Under the pieces are notes generated by a model. The model had not been told where the DNA came from. It searched no databases and was given only the letters and a program-made list of their open reading frames with translations. A stretch of 12,281 nt of DNA from Caldisericota bacterium (lineage in GTDB: Bacteria > Caldisericota > Caldisericia > Cryosericales > Cryosericaceae), in NCBI GenBank assembly GCA_026390285.1, contig JAPLGH010000033.1, forward strand, positions 1 to 12,281, written 5' to 3'. Shown piece after piece: positions 6,961 through 12,281 of the stretch. Made by a program: the position numbers and the translations under genes. How positions within the stretch are numbered: position 1 is the first letter of the stretch; every line of letters begins with the position of its first letter.

Positions 6961-8480
6961 GATTGCACCTTCTTGTCGATACCGACGCCGAGCATCAGAA
7001 GCCCCAGGGCCTCCTCGGTCGCCTTGTCCGGGGTTGTCTCTCCGACGATGCGGCCCTCAAACATGACCAGAATACGGTCGGACAAGCCGAGGATCTCGGA
7101 GAGTTCGAGTGAGATGAGCAGGATAGCCTTGCCAGCTTTCTTCTCCTCGAGTAGCTTGCGATACACGAATTCGGTGGCGCCGACGTCCAGACCGCGTGTC
7201 GGCTGTGAAGCGATCAGGAAGTTGTGCGGCAGAGACAGCTCACGGGCCAGGATGAGTTTCTGCTGGTTGCCACCCGAGAGCGATCCTGCTGTATCATAAA
7301 CGTCACCCGGGCGGATGTCGTATTCCTTGACCTTCCCTTCGGCAAACTCTCCAACCTTGTCATAGTCCATTCTGATGCCCTTGCTGAACGGTTTGCCCAA
7401 GTGTTGTCCCATGACGGAGTTCTCGCGTACCGTGTATGGCATGACAAGGCCCCTGCGTGCACGGTCTTCGGTGATGTAGCTCATGCCCTCCTTGCGCAGC
7501 TGCGCCGTGGTGACCATGCGCATGTTCTTTCCGTTGAGTTCCATCGAACCTGAGACTGGATGCGAGAAACCGATCATCGCGTTGACCAGTTCATCCTGCC
7601 CATTGCCCTGGACGCCTGCAATGCCGACGATTTCTCCACCGTGGACGTCGAAGGTCATGCCCTTGACGGCCTCGTATCCGCGCTTGTTTCTGACATGGAG
7701 GTCGTGACACGCAAACGCCACAGCTCCTACTTCCACGTCGACCTTGGGAATCTCGAGGACAACGTTGCGGCCTACCATCATGCGAGCCAGTTCCTCTTCG
7801 TTTGTGTCTTTCTTGTTGACGATGCCCTGCAATTTGCCGCGACGCAGGACTGCTATACGATTGGCGATCTCCATGACCTCTTTCAGTTTGTGGCTGATGA
7901 ACAGGATCGTCTTTCCCTCTGCCTGTAGCTTGCGCATAGTCACGAACAGATCGACCGTTTCTTCGGGTGTGAGGACGGCTGTTGGCTCATCGAAAATAAG
8001 GATCTCGGCCCCCCTTCGCAGCACTTTGAGGATCTCGACACGCTGCTGGACGCCGACCGGCAGGTCGCCCACGAGAGCCGAGGCGTTCACAGTCAGTGAG
8101 ACTCTCTCTGAGAGCTCCCGGACTTCGCGCACTGCCCTGCCATAGTCGAAGAAGATGCCCTTGTGTGGCTCATCGCCGATCACGATATTCTGCGTGACAG
8201 TGAACCTCGGAATCAGCATGAACTCCTGGTGCACCATGCCCATCCGCAGTTTGATGGCATCCTCGACCGAACGAATCTTGACTTCCTTTTCATTGACCAG
8301 GAGGTCACCGCCCGATGCTGTGTAGATGCCGTAAATGATGTTCATCAGTGTACTCTTCCCCGCTCCGTTTTCCCCGACAATGGCGAAGATCTCGCCTCTT
8401 TCCACAGAGAACGAGATGTTGTCGTTCGCAAGATTTCCGGGAAACATCTTGGAGATGTTGCGTACTTCCAGTGCTTTCAT
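6957..8480 (-). CDS. Double-domain ABC ATPase of a nucleoside-type importer (YufO/NupO-like)
   Basis: A 507-residue protein made of two fused nucleotide-binding domains, as in the RbsA/MglA/YufO group. Domain 1 (about 1-235) has an intact Walker A GENGAGKST (36-44), signature LPVGVQQR (140-147), Walker B LIFDEPT (161-167) and His197. Domain 2 (about 250-500) has a degenerate Walker A, GVQGNGQDE (289-297) without lysine, a canonical signature LSGGNQQK (401-408) and SQPTRGLD (425-432) in place of the acidic Walker B; this asymmetry is normal for the group. It would power uptake by the two permeases that follow, with 4-bp overlaps. The ATG at 8480 has its Shine-Dalgarno (AGGGAG, 8488-8493) inside the last codons of a 61-codon ORF. 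The usual BmpA-like binding lipoprotein gene is absent upstream. Purine nucleosides are the likely cargo by family resemblance. Confidence 0.92.
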   Translation of the reverse strand: MKALEVRNISKMFPGNLANDNISFSVERGEIFAIVGENGAGKSTLMNIIYGIYTASGGDLLVNEKEVKIRSVEDAIKLRMGMVHQEFMLIPRFTVTQNIVIGDEPHKGIFFDYGRAVREVRELSERVSLTVNASALVGDLPVGVQQRVEILKVLRRGAEILIFDEPTAVLTPEETVDLFVTMRKLQAEGKTILFISHKLKEVMEIANRIAVLRRGKLQGIVNKKDTNEEELARMMVGRNVVLEIPKVDVEVGAVAFACHDLHVRNKRGYEAVKGMTFDVHGGEIVGIAGVQGNGQDELVNAMIGFSHPVSGSMELNGKNMRMVTTAQLRKEGMSYITEDRARRGLVMPYTVRENSVMGQHLGKPFSKGIRMDYDKVGEFAEGKVKEYDIRPGDVYDTAGSLSGGNQQKLILARELSLPHNFLIASQPTRGLDVGATEFVYRKLLEEKKAGKAILLISLELSEILGLSDRILVMFEGRIVGETTPDKATEEALGLLMLGVGIDKKVQS

Positions 8481-8484
8481 GGCT

Positions 8485-8670
8485 TCACTCCCTTAGAATG
8501 GTGGAGAGGGCAGCTGCTGCACCCTCAGAGGCATAGAAGCTTCTTGACACGGGCGGACAGTCCAAGATGGCAGAGAACTCAGACCTTCCAGGCCAGGCCC
8601 CCTCAAATCCGTCGGAATGGTGACTGCGGAAGGCACGACCAGGGGATTGGACAATAGTATTCTCATCCAT
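8485..8670 (-). CDS. Small ORF (61 aa) leading the nucleoside transporter operon
   Basis: Not recognised. ATG at 8670 is preceded by AGAGGAG and four A residues, a very good ribosome-binding site, and by a TATAAT box (8705-8710) that would give a leader of only about 28 bases. The protein begins MDENTIVQSPGRAFRS and has no obvious membrane helix or signal peptide. Its last codons, AGG GAG TGA, hold the Shine-Dalgarno of the ATPase gene, and the stop is 4 bases before the ATPase ATG. Translating this ORF would thus carry ribosomes to the ATPase start. It could be a coupling leader peptide, a small transporter-associated protein, or the remnant of a larger first gene. Codon third positions are not strongly biased, so it could also be chance; the signals around it are the main support. 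Confidence 0.45.
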   Translation of the reverse strand: MDENTIVQSPGRAFRSHHSDGFEGAWPGRSEFSAILDCPPVSRSFYASEGAAAALSTILRE

Positions 8671-8704
8671 TTTTCTCCTCTGCAGGATTGGTCACTTCGG
8701 AGTA

Positions 8705-8710
8705 ATTATA
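8705..8710 (-). promoter_or_regulatory. TATAAT -10 box before the nucleoside transporter operon
   Basis: A perfect TATAAT on the minus strand (8710-8705), inside an AT-rich stretch that stands out from its surroundings. The -35 is weak: TTGTTT (8731-8726) at 15 bp is the best candidate and overlaps the T-rich tail of the hairpin upstream. Transcription would start near 8698 and read the 61-codon ORF, the ATPase, two permeases and ahcY. Confidence 0.55.
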
Positions 8711-8723
8711 TACTAAACGGTCT

Positions 8724-8792
8724 CAAAACAAGAAGGCGCAAAGTCCTTTACGAACCTGCGATTGAAGTGCAGCAGGGGGGACTTTGTGCCTT
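8724..8792 (-). terminator. Nested hairpin terminator after the duplicated membrane protein gene
   Basis: The outer arms are 8733-8746 (AAGGCGCAAAGTCC on plus) and 8779-8792 (GGACTTTGTGCCTT on plus), 14 positions with one non-Watson-Crick pair. Inside the 32-base loop, CCTGC (8755-8759) pairs with GCAGG (8772-8776). On the minus strand the structure is followed by CTTGTTTT, and it begins 48 bases after the stop of the upstream gene at 8840. This fits an intrinsic terminator of unusually large loop. The odd pair is a G-U wobble in plus-strand RNA but an A-C mismatch in minus-strand RNA. Confidence 0.5.
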
Positions 8793-8839
8793 TGCGGGAA
8801 GGGCAATTCAACGCGAGTCAGCGAGTTGCTTCGCCTGTG

Positions 8840-9457
8840 TCAGTCTCCCAGCAGGTCGCGGTGCTCGCGCTGTCCGAGATGCCAGTGGTACAACCAGACA
8901 GGAGTCCCGACAAGGACGGCGACGATGTTTCTGATAAGGCTTTGGATCGCATACGTATTTGCTGGCGAGACAAGACCGGTGGTGTCCGGTTTCACGGGCG
9001 ACATCATCGGATCCGGCGACATGAAGAACGCCCTGTAGATACTGGGAGCGACGTTGATGAGGTTGAACATGACGATGAACAGCCCAATAGCGGATAGCAG
9101 ATAGATGTAGAGCCTTCTGATGAGATCTCGGCGCCCCTCAGGCTGTGGCGTCGGAGTGGCTGTGACAGTTTCGGTCGTCACTTCGGGACCGGTTGTCGCA
9201 AGTGCCGGCGCATGATGGCGTGTTTCCTGGATGATGCCCCAGTGGTACAGCCAGACTGGCACGCCGACTGCCACTGCGGAGGCGAACTCGAGCAGTGAGG
9301 CCACTTCGTTCTGCATGCTGTCCGATGTGATCAGACGGAAAACGTACATGTTGAGGATATTGGTGATTGCCCCGATCAGCCCGGTAAGAGCCATGACGAT
9401 CCCGACCACAGTGACGAGATACAAGTAAATGGTGCGAACAACGTTGCGTTGTTTCAT
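8840..9457 (-). CDS. Membrane protein with two tandem DUF5671-like domains
   Basis: A 205-residue protein of unknown function with four predicted membrane helices (about 9-34, 55-70, 114-138 and 168-190). It is an internal duplication. RTIYLYLVTVVGIVMALTGL (8-27) matches RRLYIYLLSAIGLFIVMFNL in the second half, and VGVPVWLYHWGIIQE (64-78) matches VGTPVWLYHWHLGQRE (183-198). The halves are joined by a Thr/Pro-rich linker (about 84-108). The pattern of an YxYL helix and a PVWLYHW helix is the one I associate with DUF5671 membrane domains. The ATG at 9457 is chosen because AGGAGG (9463-9468) lies five bases before it; an in-frame ATG at 9475 has no such site. It is transcribed alone and followed by a nested hairpin. 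No function is proposed. Confidence 0.78.
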   Translation of the reverse strand: MKQRNVVRTIYLYLVTVVGIVMALTGLIGAITNILNMYVFRLITSDSMQNEVASLLEFASAVAVGVPVWLYHWGIIQETRHHAPALATTGPEVTTETVTATPTPQPEGRRDLIRRLYIYLLSAIGLFIVMFNLINVAPSIYRAFFMSPDPMMSPVKPDTTGLVSPANTYAIQSLIRNIVAVLVGTPVWLYHWHLGQREHRDLLGD

Positions 9458-9475
9458 GGATACCTCCTGAGGCAT

Positions 9476-9699
9476 ACGATGAGGTCGATCGCTGAGGGGC
9501 TGGGCGCCAGGAGATGAGCCAGAAAGCTCCAGCCGGTCCTAGTGCCCAGTTGCATGCCTTACGACATCCCTCAATGATATACTAGAGGAAGTCCCGTCAT
9601 AATGCAAGGACTGTACGTGCATTAGGTATCATGGCGAGTGTCGGGCTTGGTGTTACGGGTCCCAGCATCACGCAAGAGGGTTTTTCTCTCCACTGGTTG
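9476..9699. other. Divergent intergenic region
   Basis: About 290 bases separate the divergent start codons at 9457 and 9751. I see no credible gene or named RNA in the region. A TATACT at 9578-9583 on plus lacks a good -35, and minus-strand TAGTAT/TATCAT candidates near 9575-9585 have only weak -35 matches, so the promoter of the membrane protein gene could not be fixed. Confidence 0.4.
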
Positions 9700-9708
9700 T
9701 GGTATGAT
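9700..9708 (+). promoter_or_regulatory. Extended -10 promoter of the zincin gene
   Basis: TGGTATGAT at 9700-9708: an extended -10 (TGn) joined to TATGAT, five of six matches. No good -35 is visible 17 bp upstream, only a T-run at 9681-9685, which is typical for extended -10 promoters. Transcription would start near 9715, about 36 bases before the ATG at 9751. Confidence 0.5.
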
Positions 9709-9750
9709 GTAACAAATAGTTGTCGGTCGGATCAGGGAGCAGGATGCATC

Positions 9751-10134
9751 ATGATTGAACTGGAACAGAAGGACTTTGAAGAACTCGTGCTTGTCGCTCT
9801 TGTGACGCTGCCTGACCAGTTCAGGACGGCGCTCAAGAATATCGACGTCATCGTCGAGGATTTTCCTCCGATGGATGTCCTGAAACGCACCGGAGTCGCC
9901 AACGGCTATGGGTTGCTGGGATTGTACCAGGGAGTTCCTCTCAGGGACCGGGGGCCGCACTACAGCGGCACTCTTCCGGACAAGATCAGCGTATTTAAGG
10001 TCCCCCTCGAGTCTTCGGTCGATACGGTCGACGAACTGATGCCTCTGGTCCAGCACGTAGTCCTGCATGAATTGGGCCACTACTTCGGGCTCAGCGACGA
10101 GGAAATGCGCGAGAGCAGGGGAGACCTGCATTAA
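9751..10134 (+). CDS. Small zincin-like metallopeptidase (HExxH, DUF1025/Zincin_1 family)
   Basis: A 127-residue cytosolic protein of the small metallopeptidase family whose members end in a zinc-binding helix. HELGH (106-110) followed by YFGLSDEE gives His106, Glu107 and His110, with Asp116 the likely third ligand (HExxHxxGxxD). The first half begins with DFEELVLVALVTLPDQF, the helix typical of the family. Length is normal. Its substrate is unknown; activity is inferred from the intact motif. The ATG at 9751 is chosen over the upstream in-frame start at 9631 because AGGA (9741-9744) precedes it at 6 bases, the extended -10 lies at 9700-9708 and family similarity begins here. It lies 63 bp before the dehydrogenase gene and may share its transcript. 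Confidence 0.87.
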   Translation: MIELEQKDFEELVLVALVTLPDQFRTALKNIDVIVEDFPPMDVLKRTGVANGYGLLGLYQGVPLRDRGPHYSGTLPDKISVFKVPLESSVDTVDELMPLVQHVVLHELGHYFGLSDEEMRESRGDLH

Positions 10135-10137
10135 CGT

Positions 10138-10172
10138 GAAGAGATGGGCGGGCGCACTGCGTGCCGCTCTTC
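10138..10172 (+). other. Imperfect hairpin between the zincin and dehydrogenase genes
   Basis: GAAGAG (10138-10143) can pair with CTCTTC (10167-10172), and GCAC with GTGC (10161-10164) near the tip, with bulges between. CTATTTCG follows, a poor T-tract. It could attenuate read-through into the dehydrogenase/ackA pair, but support is weak. Confidence 0.25.
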
Positions 10173-10197
10173 CTATTTCGTAACAGGAGAGGTGGAC

Positions 10198-11091
10198 ATG
10201 GAAATCCGAAGGATTGCGGTGTTTGGTGCCGGGGTCATGGGAGCAGGAATTGCTCAGGATGCAGCGGCACACGGTCTCGAGGTCGTTCTCGTTGACCGTA
10301 CGGAGGAAGGGCTGGCGCACGCTCGGAAGTGTATCGAGGACAGCCTGAATTATGAACTCCAACGATGGGGAATCACGGGATCGGAGAAGAAGATCCTGCT
10401 TTCTCATATCAAGTTCACCTTGAATCGCGGTGATGTGGGCAGCGTCGACCTGGTCATCGAGGCTATTCCAGACGATCTGACGGCCAAGCAGGACCTGTTT
10501 GCCGAACTCGAGGCCCAGTTTGAGCACCTGTGTTCTGATGAGGTCGCCTACGTCAGCAACACTGCCATCCTGCCCATTACGGATATCGCGCTGAAGATGG
10601 TCAACAAGGAGCGTCTGGTCGGCATGCACTTCCTGGCGACCGTTCCGGCTATCAAGCTGGTCGAGATGGTGCGAGGTGTCCATACGTCTCAGGCGACCGT
10701 CGACCGTGCGAAGGAACTGGCGCGTCGCATGGGAAAGACCCCCGTCGACGTACTGGAGAATCCGGGCTACATCACGGCGCGTCTTGTGGTCCCCCTCATC
10801 AACGAAGCCGTCATGCTGTACCTGGAAGGGACGGCCAGCAAAGAGGACATCGATGTCGCCATGCGCCTTGGTTTTGGTTTCAACAAAGGTCCGTTTGCCC
10901 TTGCAGACCAGATTGGGCTGGATGTTGTCCTCGGGTGGTCCGAGCACCTCTTCCATGAGCTTGGCGAGACTCGGTATCGTCCACAGGCACTCGTCCGCAA
11001 CCTGGCTCGACATGGGTACCTGGGAGTGAAGAGCGGCAAGGGCTTCTATAACTATGAGGCTCGCGTTGACAACGCGGAGGAGAAGATATGA
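10198..11091 (+). CDS. 3-hydroxyacyl-CoA dehydrogenase-like protein with altered active site
   Basis: A 297-residue, full-length member of the 3-hydroxyacyl-CoA/3-hydroxybutyryl-CoA dehydrogenase family. The N-terminal Rossmann domain has GAGVMG (10-15) and Asp33 after strand 2, which favours NAD over NADP. The helical C-terminal domain ends in GKGFYNYE, as usual. The catalytic pair is kept: His144 (GMHF) and Glu156 (KLVE). Aligned by spacing to the human mitochondrial enzyme (Ser137, His158, Asn161, Glu170, Asn208), three other active-site residues are alanine: Ala123 in SNTAILPIT, Ala147 in HFLATVP (normally HFFNP) and Ala194 in YITARL (normally VNRL). It may act on another 3-hydroxy acid or thioester, so hbd is not assigned. 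The ATG at 10198 follows AGGAG (10185-10189). Its stop overlaps the ackA start by 4 bases (ATGA), so the two are co-translated. Confidence 0.85.
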   Translation: MEIRRIAVFGAGVMGAGIAQDAAAHGLEVVLVDRTEEGLAHARKCIEDSLNYELQRWGITGSEKKILLSHIKFTLNRGDVGSVDLVIEAIPDDLTAKQDLFAELEAQFEHLCSDEVAYVSNTAILPITDIALKMVNKERLVGMHFLATVPAIKLVEMVRGVHTSQATVDRAKELARRMGKTPVDVLENPGYITARLVVPLINEAVMLYLEGTASKEDIDVAMRLGFGFNKGPFALADQIGLDVVLGWSEHLFHELGETRYRPQALVRNLARHGYLGVKSGKGFYNYEARVDNAEEKI

Positions 11092-12281
11092 AGGTTCTGG
11101 TCCTGAACTGTGGCAGCTCTTCCATCAAGTACAAGCTGTACGACGATGACCAGCAGCTGGCCGAAGGCCTGCTGGAGAAGATCGGCACTGCGCAGGCGCA
11201 ACTCAATCATACGATCACCGGACGAAAGAAGGTCGTCTCTGTCCATGAGGTCCTTGAGCACCAGGCTGGCATCGAGCTCATTCTGAGAGTTCTGGTTGAC
11301 CCGGAAAAAGGCGTCCTCGTGAGCATGGAGGACATTCAGGCTGTCGGGCATCGCGTTGTCCATGGTGCCGAGTCGTTCTCGGAATCGACGTTGATTACGC
11401 CCGAAGTGGTAGCCAAGATCGAGGAATGTATCGACATCGCTCCTCTCCACAATCCGCCGAATCTGGCGGGCATCTACGCTATCGCCAACCTGCTGCCGAA
11501 GGTTCCCCAGATTGCGGTCTTTGATACTGCTTTCCATCAGACGATGCCGGACAGAGCATTCATGTATGCAATTCCTTACGTTTTCTATGCTCGAAACCAT
11601 ATCCGCAAGTACGGTTTTCACGGTACGAGTCACTATTTTGTATCGCATGAGGCTGCCACAGCGTTGGGGAAACCCATCGATGAGCTCAAACTCATCACCT
11701 GTCATCTGGGCAACGGTTCTTCCATTACCGCCGTCGATCGGGGCAAATCCGTCGACACGTCTATGGGTTTTACTCCTCTCGAAGGGTTGCCCATGGGGAC
11801 GCGCTGCGGAGATATCGACCCCGCAGTTCCCCTCTACATCATGGGAAAGGAAGAGCTTAACCTTCAACAGATCAATGCTCTCCTCAACAAGCACTCAGGC
11901 GTTCTGGGTATTTCGGGGATCAGCAATGACTTCCGCACTCTTGAGGAAGAGTCTATCAAGGGCGACAAGCGTGCGACGCTGGCACTGGAAGTGTACTGCT
12001 ACAGACTCAAGAAGTATATTGGTTCCTACATCGCGGCCATGAACGGTGCCGATGCGATCGTGTTTACGGGGGGCATAGGCGAAAATAGCGATGTCGTTCG
12101 TGAGATGGTCGTCAGGGACATGGAATTCCTGGGTGTAGAACTCGATGTTGACAAGAATCGCGCGAAGAAGCGCGGTGAAGCCACAGATGTCAGCAAGCCG
12201 TCTTCACGTATCAAGGTCCTGGTCATCCCGACGAACGAGGAGTTGGTCATCGCGCGGGATACTCGCCGAATCGTGGCTGCA
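11088..12281 (+). CDS. ackA: Acetate kinase (3' end outside the window)
   Basis: Reads open for 398 codons to the last base; the family is about 400 residues, so only the final codons and stop are missing. It interconverts acetyl-phosphate + ADP and acetate + ATP, the substrate-level phosphorylation step of acetate fermentation. Visible motifs: NCGSSSIK (7-14), Arg89 in GHRVVHG, Asp146 in FDTAFHQTMP, His178 in KYGFHGTSH, HLGNGSS (206-212), Arg239 in MGTRCGD, FTGGIGEN (336-343) and PTNEELVIAR near the end with Glu384. All residues needed for catalysis appear intact. The length and GFHGTSH/GTRCGD motifs favour acetate over butyrate kinase. ATG at 11088 overlaps the dehydrogenase stop by 4 bases and has GGAGGAG just before it. 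No phosphotransacetylase gene is in view. Confidence 0.95.
   Translation, partial: MKVLVLNCGSSSIKYKLYDDDQQLAEGLLEKIGTAQAQLNHTITGRKKVVSVHEVLEHQAGIELILRVLVDPEKGVLVSMEDIQAVGHRVVHGAESFSESTLITPEVVAKIEECIDIAPLHNPPNLAGIYAIANLLPKVPQIAVFDTAFHQTMPDRAFMYAIPYVFYARNHIRKYGFHGTSHYFVSHEAATALGKPIDELKLITCHLGNGSSITAVDRGKSVDTSMGFTPLEGLPMGTRCGDIDPAVPLYIMGKEELNLQQINALLNKHSGVLGISGISNDFRTLEEESIKGDKRATLALEVYCYRLKKYIGSYIAAMNGADAIVFTGGIGENSDVVREMVVRDMEFLGVELDVDKNRAKKRGEATDVSKPSSRIKVLVIPTNEELVIARDTRRIVAA

Noticed and set aside
8671..8839. Possible purine riboswitch before the nucleoside transporter operon
   Set aside because: The leader between the TATAAT box and the first ORF is only about 28 bases, too short for an aptamer, and the hairpin upstream lacks the conserved purine-aptamer loops.
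8617..9097. Plus-strand open frames across the gap before the transporter operon
   Set aside because: No ribosome-binding sites or domain features; they run across the minus-strand terminator and into the membrane protein gene.
9622..11013. 463-codon open frame on the minus strand
   Set aside because: It lies antisense to the zincin and dehydrogenase genes, whose motifs are intact. Its translation shows no recognisable domain, and long antisense frames are common at this base composition.
11052..11894. 280-codon open frame on the minus strand
   Set aside because: Antisense to acetate kinase; no recognisable protein features.
11088..12281. Butyrate kinase
   Set aside because: Length near 400 residues and the GFHGTSH, GTRCGD and GGIGEN motifs fit acetate kinase; butyrate kinases are shorter and differ at these motifs.

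Overview
The window looks like chromosomal DNA of an anaerobic, amino-acid- and nucleoside-using fermentative bacterium with moderately high GC (roughly 55-60% by eye). Genes are tightly packed, often with 4-bp stop/start overlaps, and many starts have AGGAGG-type Shine-Dalgarno sites. A two-subunit type L-serine dehydratase, a short thermotogal/archaeal-type S-adenosylhomocysteinase, a BmpA-family nucleoside ABC transporter and an acetate kinase fit a deep-branching anaerobe (Thermotogota, Caldisericota/Cryosericota or a similar lineage). This placement is an inference. No mobile element, rRNA, tRNA or CRISPR was seen.

Layout. (1) 1-169, minus: the 5' part of a serine dehydratase beta-subunit gene, read from a clear promoter at 193-219; its best start codon is an unusual ACG. 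(2) 246-3423, plus: a divergent promoter serves a compact four-gene run of patatin-like lipid hydrolase, membrane-anchored Mrr-type nuclease, exonuclease III and PAS-GGDEF diguanylate cyclase. The run ends at a large hairpin (3446-3478) in the convergent gap with the next operon. (3) 8705 down to 3509, minus: a TATAAT box, a 61-codon small ORF, a nucleoside-type ABC ATPase, two permeases and then ahcY, with a strong hairpin between the last permease and ahcY. No substrate-binding lipoprotein gene is present. (4) 8840-9457, minus: a four-helix membrane protein built from two copies of one small domain, followed by a nested hairpin with a T-rich 3' flank. (5) 9700-12281, plus: a small zincin metallopeptidase, a divergent 3-hydroxyacyl-CoA dehydrogenase-like protein and acetate kinase (cut by the window end), the last two overlapping by 4 bp.

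How the genes fit together. The transporter would import nucleosides, and ahcY would release adenosine (or inosine) and homocysteine from the by-product of SAM-dependent methylation, so one transcript may join nucleoside uptake to SAM salvage. Serine dehydratase makes pyruvate and acetate kinase makes ATP from acetyl-phosphate, in keeping with amino-acid fermentation. The dehydrogenase next to ackA keeps the NAD fold and the His/Glu catalytic pair but has alanine at three other conserved active-site positions, so its substrate is uncertain. The lipase/nuclease/exonuclease/cyclase run holds components that also occur in stress or anti-phage modules, but nothing in the sequence proves such a role.
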